Source of the DNA: an uncultured Alistipes sp.
GTDB taxonomy: Bacteria; Bacteroidota; Bacteroidia; Bacteroidales; UBA932
NCBI GenBank assembly: GCA_902388455.1
Contig: CABMPD010000014.1
Location: 1-64,000, forward strand
Reading direction: 5' to 3'
DNA: 64,000 nucleotides
Part shown: piece after piece, positions 44,278-52,614 of the stretch
Numbering within the stretch: the first letter of the stretch is position 1
Layout: the number at the start of each line of letters is the position of its first letter
Notes under the pieces: model-generated
What the model saw: the letters and a program-made list of their open reading frames with translations, nothing else
Databases searched by the model: none
Told to the model about the DNA's origin: nothing
Program-made: the position numbers and the translations under genes

Positions 44278-44358
44278 GATATTGCGTTTTGTTTTGTGCA
44301 AAGGTGGTGAAAACTTGTGAAAAATCGTGGCACAAGTTTTTTTAGAATACAGATAAAT

Positions 44359-44400
44359 TTTGTATTATGCATTTGAATCATTATGTTTGCAGTGCATAAT
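44359..44400 (+). promoter_or_regulatory. promoter with overlapping palindrome upstream of the ATPase
   Basis: TTTG (44359-44362), a 19-base spacer and TATGTTTG (44382-44389) make a good promoter. ATTATGCA (44364-44371) and TGCATAAT (44393-44400) form an inverted repeat that flanks the -7 box, a suitable operator. The divergent WYL protein is one candidate binder. Confidence 0.6.
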
Positions 44401-44409
44401 GAATAGTAT

Positions 44410-45783
44410 ATGGAATTTGTCGACAGAATCGCAGAAACAGCACGTCTTAAGGCCGCTCTTGCTGGGAAACGGCCAGCATTGGTCGTGATGTACGGCCGCA
44501 GAAGACTGGGTAAGTCAACACTTATTAAAAGAGTGTTGTCTGAAGGGGATGTTTATTTTCTCGCTGACCGTTCTGAAGGGCAGCATCAGAGATTGTTGCT
44601 GGCAAAAGTAATAGCGCAGGTGTTTCCGGATTTCGACAAACTGACATATCCGGATTGGGAGTCTCTGTTCCGTGCGGTCAATTACCGGACAGACAGGCGT
44701 TTCACCCTGTGTTTTGATGAGTTTCCGTATATTGTGGAGCAATCTCCGGAATTGCCGTCCGTACTGCAGAAACTGGTTGATGAAAAGCAACTCATGTATA
44801 ATCTTGTGCTTTGCGGGTCATCACAGAATATGATGTACGGGCTGTTTCTCGATTCCTCAGCGCCTCTTTATGGCAGGGCTGATGAGATCATAAGACTCGC
44901 ACCTATACGTTTGCCATATCTTCAGGAGGTATTGAGCCTTGATGCGGTGAGTGCCGTTGAGGAATATTCAGTATGGGGAGGTGTGCCGCGTTATTGGGAA
45001 CTGAGAGAGAACAGGAAATCGCTTGGCGATGCTCTGTGGCACAATATACTTTCTGTCAACGGTGTTCTCTATGAAGAACCTGTGAAACTTTTTCAAGACG
45101 ATGTAAAGGATATCGTCAAGACCTCGACGATAATGTCATACGTCGGAGCCGGTGCAAACCGTCTTTCTGAGATTGCGACACGGTGCGGTGAGCCTGCAAC
45201 CAATCTGTCACGTCCATTGAAGAAACTTGTAGATCTCGGATTTTTAGAAAAGGATGTCCCGTATGGGATGGATGAGAAGAATGCAAAGAAAAGTCTTTAT
45301 AAGATAGCCGATCCGTTTATGGCATTCTACTATCAGTTTGTGGTTCCATACCGCTCGTTTATAGAACTGGACCGCCGCCTGCCCATAGAACAGGCTTTGA
45401 GTGCCCGCTTCCAGGAGTATGTAAGTATGCAGTGGGAAAATCTTTGCAGGGAAGCCGTGACAGGAAATCTTATGGACGGAGTGCTTTATGGCAGGGCAAG
45501 ACGCTGGTGGGGCTCTGTCCTCAATGAGCACGGGAAACCTGAGCAGATCGAGTTCGACGTGATGGCTGAGTCCATGGATAAGAAATGTCTGCTGGTCGGT
45601 GAATGTAAATGGACGGCCCGGGAGAATGGCAGACAGCTTGCCGCAGAACTTCTCCGCAAAGCCGCCCTGCTGCCTTTTACAAAGGATTATACAGTTGTAC
45701 CGGTGCTTTTCCTCAAAAATGAGCCCACGGATAATTCTGCGAATGTGATGCTGCCGCAGGATGTCATCGGACTGCTGAAATAA
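44410..45783 (+). CDS. AAA-type ATPase of the DUF234 (archaeal-like) family
   Basis: A 457-residue ATP-binding protein. Walker A is MYGRRRLGKSTLI (residues about 26-38), Walker B is FTLCFDEFPYIV, and a sensor-like LVLCGSSQNMMYG follows. A winged-helix region lies at about 265-300 (LSEIATRCGEPATNLSRPLK). The C-terminal DUF234 nuclease-like domain (about 340-457) has IEFDVMAE and LLVGECKWTA, with D...E-x-K as in restriction-fold nucleases. Function is not established; these are scattered by transfer. It starts 9 bases after the palindrome and precedes a toxin-antitoxin pair. Confidence 0.85.
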   Translation: MEFVDRIAETARLKAALAGKRPALVVMYGRRRLGKSTLIKRVLSEGDVYFLADRSEGQHQRLLLAKVIAQVFPDFDKLTYPDWESLFRAVNYRTDRRFTLCFDEFPYIVEQSPELPSVLQKLVDEKQLMYNLVLCGSSQNMMYGLFLDSSAPLYGRADEIIRLAPIRLPYLQEVLSLDAVSAVEEYSVWGGVPRYWELRENRKSLGDALWHNILSVNGVLYEEPVKLFQDDVKDIVKTSTIMSYVGAGANRLSEIATRCGEPATNLSRPLKKLVDLGFLEKDVPYGMDEKNAKKSLYKIADPFMAFYYQFVVPYRSFIELDRRLPIEQALSARFQEYVSMQWENLCREAVTGNLMDGVLYGRARRWWGSVLNEHGKPEQIEFDVMAESMDKKCLLVGECKWTARENGRQLAAELLRKAALLPFTKDYTVVPVLFLKNEPTDNSANVMLPQDVIGLLK

Positions 45784-45817
45784 CTCGCAGCCTGACTGGA
45801 AATTTCAGCATGGTATT

Positions 45818-45847
45818 TTTGTGTTGCGTGATATTTTGCTAAATTTG
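45818..45847 (+). promoter_or_regulatory. promoter of the RelE-type toxin-antitoxin pair
   Basis: TTTG (45818-45821), an 18-base spacer and TAAATTTG (45840-45847), 26 bases before the antitoxin ATG. Confidence 0.6.
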
Positions 45848-45873
45848 CAGAAGTCATATAAATAGAAGAAAAT

Positions 45874-46128
45874 ATGAGAGTATCAGCATCAATGGAGAGT
45901 TTGTGGCGTTATATTGAGTCACTCTCACTGAGCGAGCGCAACCGTCAGTGGTTGGCCGGAAAGTTACTTGAGAATCCTGATCCGCAGCATACGTTGGGGG
46001 AACCGCAGGAGGAGTATATCAGCAAAGAGGAAGTTCTTGCGAAAATAGATGCAGGACTGAAAGACATGAAGGCAGGAAGGTCTAAGACGTATGATGAATT
46101 TATGAGGGATTGGGATGAAGAGGTATAG
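45874..46128 (+). CDS. antitoxin of a RelE-type pair
   Basis: An 84-residue, acidic, helical protein beginning MRVSASMESLWRYIESLSLS. The C-terminus EEVLAKIDAGLKDMKAGRSK followed by YDEFMRDWDEEV has the usual toxin-wrapping character of antitoxins in Bacteroidota RelE pairs. No standard DNA-binding domain is clear. It overlaps the toxin gene by 14 bases, with the antitoxin first, the usual order. Confidence 0.65.
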   Translation: MRVSASMESLWRYIESLSLSERNRQWLAGKLLENPDPQHTLGEPQEEYISKEEVLAKIDAGLKDMKAGRSKTYDEFMRDWDEEV

Positions 46129-46459
46129 TTTGAAATTTCAGTACACCTTTGAGAAGGATGCCAAGCGTTTGGGAAAGCGTTATCAGTCCATGAAATCAGA
46201 TATAGCCTCATTGTGTGAGGATATATTGGCAAATCCGAATCTCGGTACTGATCTCGGCGGAGGCTTGCGAAAAATCCGTATGGCCATTACATCCAAAGGT
46301 CATGGGAAAAGAGGCGGTGCCCGTGTCATCACGTTTACCGTGATAGTTTCCGTAGAGGAGGCCGTGATAAACCTGCTGACCATCTACGACAAGTCTGAAC
46401 GGGAATCCATCAAACGTTCCGAGATACTGGCCCTTTTGGAGAAGAACGGTCTCAGGTAG
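46115..46459 (+). CDS. RelE/ParE-superfamily toxin
   Basis: A 114-residue basic protein. FQYTFEKDAKRLGKRYQSMK, then LCEDILANPNLGTDLGGGLR, the central strand KIRMAITSKGHGKRGGARVI, and the C-terminal LLTIYDKSERESIKRSEILA follow the RelE fold (conserved R at K-I-R-M-A, then Y-D-K-S-E). In contrast to the ParE remnant at 11988 it is full length. It probably cleaves mRNA at the ribosome or inhibits gyrase; which one cannot be told. The overlap with the antitoxin supports a working pair. Confidence 0.78.
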   Translation: MKRYSLKFQYTFEKDAKRLGKRYQSMKSDIASLCEDILANPNLGTDLGGGLRKIRMAITSKGHGKRGGARVITFTVIVSVEEAVINLLTIYDKSERESIKRSEILALLEKNGLR

Positions 46460-46640
46460 CGCAAACATTATACTGTATGGGTAAAATTATAAATGCCGTT
46501 ACTCTGTGCAGTGTTATGGCATAAGTGGCAAGTAGTTTTGCCGCATAATCGAAGCATTGTCCTCTATGACCGGCTGTTGAAAAACAGTGGTTTTGGAGTA
46601 TGATTTGTCTTGTTATACGCCCGATACTGGAAAATTTTGC

Positions 46641-46648
46641 TAACTTTG
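46641..46648 (+). promoter_or_regulatory. strong -7 box TAACTTTG before a non-coding transcript
   Basis: TAACTTTG agrees fully with the consensus. No plausible protein gene follows for 320 bases, but a highly structured stretch does. The preceding 46460-46640 has no gene. Confidence 0.55.
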
Positions 46649-46652
46649 TCGT

Positions 46653-46870
46653 GCCGGTAGTGAAAGCCGGCGCGACATATTGCAGACGAAAGTGTTTTCG
46701 TACTGTCCTCGGAAGAAAATGTGGTAGTTTTCAAGATCAGAAGGACGACGGCGGCACTCGTCACTTGTATGGTCATGCGGTAGGACGCTCTGTCCGATAC
46801 CTCATAACTGCACAGGTGTGGAGTATCGGGCGTTTATCTCTGATCGGGTCTTACCACAACCTTCTTCCGG
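46653..46870 (+). ncRNA. candidate structured non-coding RNA (6S- or Bacteroidales-1-like class not resolved)
   Basis: About 220 bases after a consensus -7 box fold into nested stems. GCCGG (46653-46657) pairs with CCGGC (46667-46671). CAG(A)CGAAA pairs with TTTCG(TA)CTG (46683-46705). A long closing stem has GGAAGAA (46711-46717) with TTCTTCC (46862-46868), GTGGTA (46721-46726) with TACCAC (46852-46857), and GATCAGA (46735-46741) with TCTGATC (46839-46845). Inside are GACGA/TCGTC (46744-46762), GGAC/GTCC and CCGATAC/GTATCGG (46794-46829). The three collinear pairings of the closing stem are separated by internal loops, as in long hairpin RNAs such as 6S. The family is not proven; boundaries are estimates. 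Confidence 0.5.
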
Positions 46871-46972
46871 GAAAACAGGCTGTCTCCACACTTTCTTTTT
46901 GCCTGTGCTGCGTTCCGGCGTATGCTGCCTTTAATTTTGCGAATGAAATATTGTAAATTAATACGTATAGTT

Positions 46973-49309
46973 ATGAAAAAGAATGTTTTATCCATTTTGG
47001 GCTGCATTATGTGCCTATGCCTTGTTTTTTCCTGTGAGGAGAATACAGGAGAAGAGAAGTTCCCCGAACCTGATCCAGGAACAAAATATTCCATCAGTGG
47101 AAGTGTTCAGAAAGGGCCGTTTTCCCAGGGCACATCCATTACCATCCAGGCCCTGGACGATAACCTTAATCCTACGGGACGCAACTACTCCACTACCACG
47201 TACGATGATTTCGGTGCGTTTTCCATCGGCAGCGAGATAGAGTCCCGCTATGTGGAGATAATTGCGGACGGATATTATTACAATGAAGTGGCCGGTTCTC
47301 TCTCGAAATCGCCCATAACTCTGCGTTCTATATCCGACCTGAGCGAGGAGGGCCAGACCAACATCAACCTTTTGACAACCCTGGAGTCAGGCCGTATCCG
47401 CTATCTGGTGTCGAATGATGGAAAAGCCATGTCCGAAGCCCGTCAGCAGGCGGAACAGGAACTGTACGATATTTTCAACATCCCTTTGGAGGTGGGAGAC
47501 AGCGGTTTTGACAAGGCGGATATATCGAAGGCAGGAGACGGCAATGCGGTGCTTCTAGCTATATCAGCGACGCTCCAGAGCACCCGTACGGAGGCTGAGC
47601 TTTCCGAGCTTATAGCGAAGATATCTTCAGAGATGCAGAATACCGGCACATTGGGAAAATCGGACCTCTCCGAGCAGATCCGTCAGGGCGGTATCGGACT
47701 TGACTATGTGCAGATACGCTCCAATCTCATCGCCCGCTACGAGCAGCTCGGGCAGCACGGTTACGAGATTCCGAATTTCGAGGACTTTATGGATATCAAC
47801 GGCAACGGGGTTATAGACCGGGACGACCAGTGGCTCCTCGTCTCCGATGCTCAGTATCAGGTTCCTCAGAGCGGAGGTGAATATTCTGTTACGGTAGAGT
47901 ATAATGTAGATTATGAAGTGACGGTGGAGGACGGATGCGACTGGATTTCAGTCTCCTCTGCAGATGCCACCAAGGCATATTTGGAAAGTGCCGGATATAC
48001 GGTCTCTGTCTCTGAAAACGGCTCATTCGAGCCCCGCAGTGCCGGCATCACCTTTAAGTCCAAGGAGTCCTCTCAGTCTGTTACAGTCTATGTGGTGCAG
48101 GATGGCGCGATGTTCTCGTTGGGTCAGACTTATTATTATCTTGACAATACAGCGCAGGTGCTGGAGGTATGGGTGACATCCTCTTCGGACAATTATGTCG
48201 TAGAGATACCTGAAAGCAGCGACTGGATAGCGGAGTCAGACTCTGATAGCGGAGTCCGTAAATTTGCAGTGGAGGCGAACAATGATTTCAGTTCGGAGCG
48301 CATAGGCAGTATCCTGTTCAGAGATGAGGCCGGGAATCTGCTCGGCGAGGTTACGGTTAATCAGGATAAGGCTTATATGAGCATAGAACAGGAACGGTTC
48401 GATATCGACAATGCGGCGCAGAATTTTATTCTGAGAATCTCTTCATCTACGGAAGATTATAAGGTAGATGTTACCGAAGGCTCGGAATGGCTGGCAATAA
48501 CTTCTCACAGCGGTGGAGACTGGAAGTTCTCAACTTATCTGAACAGCAGCTACCAGCCCCGTGACGGTATGATAACAGTGTCGGATGTGAACGGTGCTGT
48601 GCTGGATACCATACCGGTGAACCAGTGGTGTGAGACTGTGACGCGGGTGAATGTGACACCGGGCAGTCTGGAGTCGTTGATTAAGGAACCTGGACAGTTG
48701 GAATATACTGAGAGTCTTATCTTGACAGGATCCTTATCCGATGTTGACTATCTGTTTATAAGAAGTATGCCAAATGTGTCCAATATTGATTTATCTGACT
48801 TGAGCGACAGCAGTCTTCCTATTGGGGCATTCAGAAAGATGGCAAGATTGTCTGATTTGCAACTTCCTGAGAATTTGAATTCTATTCCGGATTTTATGTG
48901 TGAGGATTGTGTTGAATTGAAAAGCGTCTTTCCCTTGCCGGAAAGTATTGTCGCTATTGGAGAACATGCATTTGGCCATTGTAGTGCACTGGAGGGCGAA
49001 TTGATAATTCCGAGCGGAGTCGTAAGGATAAGTTATGCAGCGTTCAATGGTTGTAAGAATCTTCATGGAACATTAGTCCTACCGGAAGGTTTGGCAATAC
49101 TTGGTGATTATGCCTTCCAGAACTGCAATGGTCTTGACCGCAAGATATATTCGAAAGCAAAGACACCTCCTGACACATGGTATAATAACCAGTTCCCATA
49201 TCTGGATTATCTTGGAGTTCCAATTGGAAGTTATGATGCGTACTATGGGGCGCGTCCAAATATGTTCATGGTAATCGAGGAAGTGGACTTCGAAGCTTTA
49301 GGTTTGTGA
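46973..49309 (+). CDS. surface lipoprotein with BACON-like domains and leucine-rich repeats
   Basis: A 778-residue lipoprotein. The signal MKKNVLSILGCIMCLCLVFS ends at lipobox C21. Residues 40-290 hold a carboxypeptidase-regulatory-like beta domain and a helical part, closing with an EF-hand-like DINGNGVIDRDDQW. Three BACON-type domains follow at about 293-378, 385-465 and 470-555 (DGCDWISVSSAD; SSDWIAESDSDSG; GSEWLAITSHSGG). The C-terminal part (about 580-745) has BspA-type leucine-rich repeats (IGEHAFGHCSALEGELIIPS, YAAFNGCKNLHGTLVLPEGL). BACON domains bind mucin or carbohydrate, and BspA repeats mediate adhesion, so a role at the cell surface is likely. Codons upstream of 46973 are not used. 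Confidence 0.82.
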   Translation: MKKNVLSILGCIMCLCLVFSCEENTGEEKFPEPDPGTKYSISGSVQKGPFSQGTSITIQALDDNLNPTGRNYSTTTYDDFGAFSIGSEIESRYVEIIADGYYYNEVAGSLSKSPITLRSISDLSEEGQTNINLLTTLESGRIRYLVSNDGKAMSEARQQAEQELYDIFNIPLEVGDSGFDKADISKAGDGNAVLLAISATLQSTRTEAELSELIAKISSEMQNTGTLGKSDLSEQIRQGGIGLDYVQIRSNLIARYEQLGQHGYEIPNFEDFMDINGNGVIDRDDQWLLVSDAQYQVPQSGGEYSVTVEYNVDYEVTVEDGCDWISVSSADATKAYLESAGYTVSVSENGSFEPRSAGITFKSKESSQSVTVYVVQDGAMFSLGQTYYYLDNTAQVLEVWVTSSSDNYVVEIPESSDWIAESDSDSGVRKFAVEANNDFSSERIGSILFRDEAGNLLGEVTVNQDKAYMSIEQERFDIDNAAQNFILRISSSTEDYKVDVTEGSEWLAITSHSGGDWKFSTYLNSSYQPRDGMITVSDVNGAVLDTIPVNQWCETVTRVNVTPGSLESLIKEPGQLEYTESLILTGSLSDVDYLFIRSMPNVSNIDLSDLSDSSLPIGAFRKMARLSDLQLPENLNSIPDFMCEDCVELKSVFPLPESIVAIGEHAFGHCSALEGELIIPSGVVRISYAAFNGCKNLHGTLVLPEGLAILGDYAFQNCNGLDRKIYSKAKTPPDTWYNNQFPYLDYLGVPIGSYDAYYGARPNMFMVIEEVDFEALGL

Positions 49310-49361
49310 TTAAGTATCAGCGTAGGTGATTATGCTGAGGGTGCATAATGCGTAGGGTTGG

Positions 49362-49403
49362 CCTGTTCGGGATGAGTCTGTTGTCATCCCGGACAGGTTT
49401 TTT
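49362..49403 (+). terminator. terminator after the BACON lipoprotein
   Basis: CCTGTTCGGGATGA (49362-49375) and TCATCCCGGACAGG (49384-49397) pair with one mismatch and are followed by six T residues. Confidence 0.9.
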
Positions 49404-49442
49404 GTATTTTCGCCGTTGCGGAAATTTGATTAGATTTGGGGT

Positions 49443-50114
49443 ATGGAAAAACCGACTATAGCGATAGGCGACGTGCACGGGCAGGACCTGTGGCGGGATG
49501 TGGTGGAGGCGCATCCGGAGTGCCGGATAGTGTTCCTCGGAGACTACCTGGATCCATTCTTCTATATGCCGAAGGAAAGACTTTTGGGAAATCTGCGGGA
49601 AATCATTGACTTTAAGAGATCGCGACCGGAGGATACGGTGCTATTGCTTGGTAATCACGATCTGCACTATTTTTGCGAGGAGGCGTCGCCGGCATCCCGT
49701 TTTGATGCGGGGATTGTGGGGGAGGCTTCGTCATTATTCTTGGATAATTTGGATTTGTTCCAGTATGCGTTTCAGGATGGGGAGTATCTGTTCACTCATG
49801 CCGGGGTGTCGCAGCTATGGTTCGATTACGATTTCTGCGGTGATGCTTCTCGGTCTGTGGCGGAACAGCTGAACAATCCGGCGGCAGACCAGGTGGCTGC
49901 GCTGCATCGTGTCGGGTATGCCCGCGGTGGCCGTACATGTGATACAGGGGGCATATTCTGGGCAGATAAAAGTGAGCTGGAGGAGCCGTTGCGCTGTTTT
50001 ACCCAGATAGTCGGGCACAACCGGGTCGCGGAAGTGACCGGGCATACCGGCCCCGGCGGCGGCAAGATCGTGTTCTGCGACTGCCTCCGCAACGGTCTTT
50101 ATCTTTATATTTGA
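49443..50114 (+). CDS. calcineurin-like metallophosphoesterase (protein-phosphatase type)
   Basis: A 223-residue cytoplasmic phosphoesterase. The metal-binding motifs IAIGDVHGQDLW, VFLGDYLDPFF, VLLLGNHDLHYF and FTHAGVS stand in the order of PP1-like phosphatases and ApaH. The later QIVGHNRVAEVTGH completes the site. There is no signal peptide. The substrate could be phosphoprotein or diadenosine polyphosphate; the sequence does not decide. The exonuclease gene follows after 4 bases. Confidence 0.85.
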   Translation: MEKPTIAIGDVHGQDLWRDVVEAHPECRIVFLGDYLDPFFYMPKERLLGNLREIIDFKRSRPEDTVLLLGNHDLHYFCEEASPASRFDAGIVGEASSLFLDNLDLFQYAFQDGEYLFTHAGVSQLWFDYDFCGDASRSVAEQLNNPAADQVAALHRVGYARGGRTCDTGGIFWADKSELEEPLRCFTQIVGHNRVAEVTGHTGPGGGKIVFCDCLRNGLYLYI

Positions 50115-50118
50115 GCCC

Positions 50119-50613
50119 ATGAAAGATTTTGCAGCCATAGATTTTGAGACAGCCAATGAACAGCATACCAGTGTGTGCAGTGTGGGAGTAGTGGTCGTGC
50201 GGGGCGGAGAGATAATAGACCGCTATTACAGCCTCATACGGCCCGAGCCGGAGTATTACAGTTACTGGAATACCCGGGTGCACGGCCTTACCTTGGAGGA
50301 TACTGCCGATGCGCCGGTATTCCCCTATGTGTGGGAGAAGGTGGCTCCGCTGATAGAAGGACTGCCGTTAGTGGCCCACAACAGCCCGTTCGATGAGGGC
50401 TGCCTGCGGGCGGTGTTTCAGGTGTACCGCATGGATTACCCGGAGTATGTTTTTCATTGTACCTGCAGGGCTTCCCGCCGTGTTTTCGGGCCGCAGCTAC
50501 CGAATCATCAGCTCCAGACCGTTGCGGCCCGCTGCGGCTACGACCTCACGCACCACCATCATGCCCTGGCCGACGCCGAGGCCTGCGCCGCCATTGCCCT
50601 TAGGATTCTATAG
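50119..50613 (+). CDS. DEDDh 3'-5' exonuclease (DnaQ/epsilon-like)
   Basis: A 164-residue single-domain exonuclease. Exo I is FAAIDFETANEQHTSVCSVG (D-x-E), Exo II includes LVAHNSPFDEGCL, and Exo III is HHHHALADAEACAAIALRIL with the H-x(4)-D active-site pair. Such short DnaQ-like proteins act in DNA repair or RNA trimming outside the replicative polymerase. It is co-transcribed with the upstream phosphatase; a perfect palindrome starts right after its stop. Confidence 0.88.
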   Translation: MKDFAAIDFETANEQHTSVCSVGVVVVRGGEIIDRYYSLIRPEPEYYSYWNTRVHGLTLEDTADAPVFPYVWEKVAPLIEGLPLVAHNSPFDEGCLRAVFQVYRMDYPEYVFHCTCRASRRVFGPQLPNHQLQTVAARCGYDLTHHHHALADAEACAAIALRIL

Positions 50614-50646
50614 GTTCACAACTTTGTGGTCCACAAAGTTGTGAAC
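50614..50646 (+). terminator. perfect palindrome, probable terminator
   Basis: GTTCACAACTTTGTGG (50614-50629) and CCACAAAGTTGTGAAC (50631-50646) form a 15-16 bp stem of unusual length with a minimal loop, followed by TTTTTAAAG. It overlaps the last base region of the exonuclease gene. Confidence 0.75.
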
Positions 50647-50916
50647 TTTTTAAAGCAGACCGTCGGCTACACTATCCGGTCGCCGTAGAAGACCTTGCAC
50701 CCGAAGTTGTGGCGCAGGCTGCTTTCCCCTGGCTACATATAGGTCCTTTATGTCGGCCGTACCTATCCATAACCGATACTTGACGAGCGGTATGCCCTGC
50801 ATTGATCAAAATGAAATCTATTATTTTAGCAGGCAAAATTGAAAGACAATGAAACAGCAGTCAGTAAAATGTCCCCGAATTTCCCTATCTTTACCGCCCG
50901 AAAAAACATACATAAT
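50647..50916. other. intergenic stretch with a possible decayed fragment
   Basis: No intact gene is visible in these 270 bases. On the minus strand a short protein-like end (SLRHNFGCKVFYGDRIV) runs to TAG at 50669-50667, and upstream another frame reads GIPLVKYRLWIGTADIKDLY. Together they may be the broken C-terminus of a lost gene. The family is not recognised. Confidence 0.25.
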
Positions 50917-51759
50917 ATGAGCAGAAACGAGATGTCATCGAGGGAGGCCAAGCTGGAGGCTTTCGGCCGCCTTCTGGATATAATGGATGAGCTCAGGGAG
51001 AAATGCCCCTGGGACCACAAGCAGACCACCGAGTCGCTGCGTCCTCAGACGATTGAGGAGACTTACGAGTTGAGCGACGCCATCCTCCGCGGGGAGGGCA
51101 GGGAGGTATCCAAGGAACTGGGCGACGTGCTCCTGCACATCGTCTTCTATGCCAAGATTGCCTCGGAAAAGGGCGAATACGATATCGTGGACGTGATCAA
51201 CCGTCTGTGTGACAAACTGATCTACCGCCATCCGCACGTTTTCGGCGAGGTCCATGTGGACGGGGCCGACCAGGTGGTGCAGAACTGGGAGGAACTCAAG
51301 ACCAAGGAAAAGGACGGGAACAAGCGGGTGCTATCGGGAGTGCCTGTCTCCCTGCCGCCGCTGCTCAAGGCCTACCGCATGCAGGACAAGGCCCGCGCCG
51401 TGGGCTTCGACTGGGAGGAGCGTTCCCAGGTCTGGGACAAGGTGGCCGAGGAGCTCGGGGAGTTCCGCGAGGAACTGGGCCGGATGGACAAGTCGGACCC
51501 TGAGTCGGTGAAAAGGGCCGAGGGCGAGCTCGGTGATTTCCTCTTCTCTATAGTGAATGCTGCCCGTCTGTACGACCTGAATCCCGACACGGCACTGGAG
51601 ATGACCTGCGCCAAGTTCCGCCGCCGCTTCACTTATCTAGAGGAGCACACTATCCGTCAGGGCAAGTCTCTGAAGGACATGACACTGGCGGAGATGGACG
51701 CTATCTGGGACGAGGCTAAGGCCCTGGAGAAAAATTCTGAGGACAATGCCGGAAAATAG
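50917..51759 (+). CDS. mazG: nucleoside triphosphate pyrophosphohydrolase MazG
   Basis: A 280-residue MazG with two MazG folds. The first (about 15-110) has LDIMDELREKCPWDHKQTTE, EETYELSDAI and ELGDVLLHIVFYAKIASEKG, the E-x-x-E and E-x-x-D metal motifs. The second (about 150-250) has VWDKVAEELGEFREELGRMD and AEGELGDFLFSIVNAARLYD. It hydrolyses non-canonical or excess NTPs to monophosphates. ATG at 50917 gives the family-typical start; a longer frame from 50839 adds 26 unlikely residues. It overlaps tcdA by 14 bases. Confidence 0.93.
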   Translation: MSRNEMSSREAKLEAFGRLLDIMDELREKCPWDHKQTTESLRPQTIEETYELSDAILRGEGREVSKELGDVLLHIVFYAKIASEKGEYDIVDVINRLCDKLIYRHPHVFGEVHVDGADQVVQNWEELKTKEKDGNKRVLSGVPVSLPPLLKAYRMQDKARAVGFDWEERSQVWDKVAEELGEFREELGRMDKSDPESVKRAEGELGDFLFSIVNAARLYDLNPDTALEMTCAKFRRRFTYLEEHTIRQGKSLKDMTLAEMDAIWDEAKALEKNSEDNAGK

Positions 51760-52504
51760 TCCTGCCTGGCTCGAGCGCACCGCCCTGCTTGTGGGCGGGG
51801 AAGCCCTGCAGGCCCTGAAAAGGGCGACCGTAGTGGTCGCCGGTCTGGGCGGGGTAGGGGCATACGCTGCGGAGATGACGGCCCGCGCCGGGGTAGGGCG
51901 GATGATAATCATAGACTCGGACAAAGTTTCGGAGAGCAACCGGAACCGGCAGCTGCTGGCACTCTGCTCGACCGTAGGACGGCCCAAGACTGAGGTTATG
52001 TCGGAAAGGCTTCTGGACATCAATCCGGAATTGCAGATAATCAAGGTGGAAGAATACCTTACCGAGGACAATGTGGCGGCGCTCGTAGAGCGTTCCTGCG
52101 CCGAGGCGGGGGTTGCCCGCCCGGATTTTCTCATCGATGCGATTGATACCCTGGCCCCTAAGATCGCCCTTATCGCCCATTGCGTCCACAGCGGTATCCC
52201 CCTTGTCTCCTCGATGGGAGCCGGAGCCAAATTCGATGCCACGAAAGTCCGTCTGACCGACCTCTCGAAGTCCTACAACTGCCCTCTGGCCTTCATTCTC
52301 CGGAAGAAACTCCGCAAGATAGGCATCAGCAAGGGCTTCCCCGTGGTGTTCTCGGAGGAACTGCCCGACCGTGACGCCATTGTCCCTACGGAGGGCGAGC
52401 GCAACAAGAAGTCACAGGTAGGGACCATTTCCTACATCCCCGCCGTCTTCGGCTGTGTCTGCGCCCAGGCGGCCCTGACTTATCTCTGCCGCAGAAATGA
52501 CTGA
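51746..52504 (+). CDS. tcdA: tRNA threonylcarbamoyladenosine dehydratase (TcdA/CsdL, ThiF family)
   Basis: A 252-residue E1-like enzyme. The ATP-binding loop is VVVAGLGGVGAYAAEMTARA, the acceptor region IIDSDKVSESNRNRQLLALC, and IDAIDTLAPKIALIAHC and SSMGAGAKFDATKV are TcdA-specific. It cyclises t6A37 in tRNA to ct6A with ATP. The 14-base overlap with mazG shows co-translation. No zinc-binding cysteine pair is apparent, in line with the TcdA branch. Confidence 0.92.
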   Translation: MPENSPAWLERTALLVGGEALQALKRATVVVAGLGGVGAYAAEMTARAGVGRMIIIDSDKVSESNRNRQLLALCSTVGRPKTEVMSERLLDINPELQIIKVEEYLTEDNVAALVERSCAEAGVARPDFLIDAIDTLAPKIALIAHCVHSGIPLVSSMGAGAKFDATKVRLTDLSKSYNCPLAFILRKKLRKIGISKGFPVVFSEELPDRDAIVPTEGERNKKSQVGTISYIPAVFGCVCAQAALTYLCRRND

Positions 52505-52614
52505 GGTCCGTTGAAGGTGTGAAAAATGCTGCATAAATGCGGCCGGGGTATCGGAAATTTTCGTAACTTGGCAAAGTTTTTACCACTAACCGTATTTAAG
52601 CAACATTTTAGGAT

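Noticed and set aside
46600..46956. 118-codon open frame over the structured region
   Set aside because: It begins before the -7 box, has no family character, and its middle is the nested-stem region; an RNA gene explains the sequence better.
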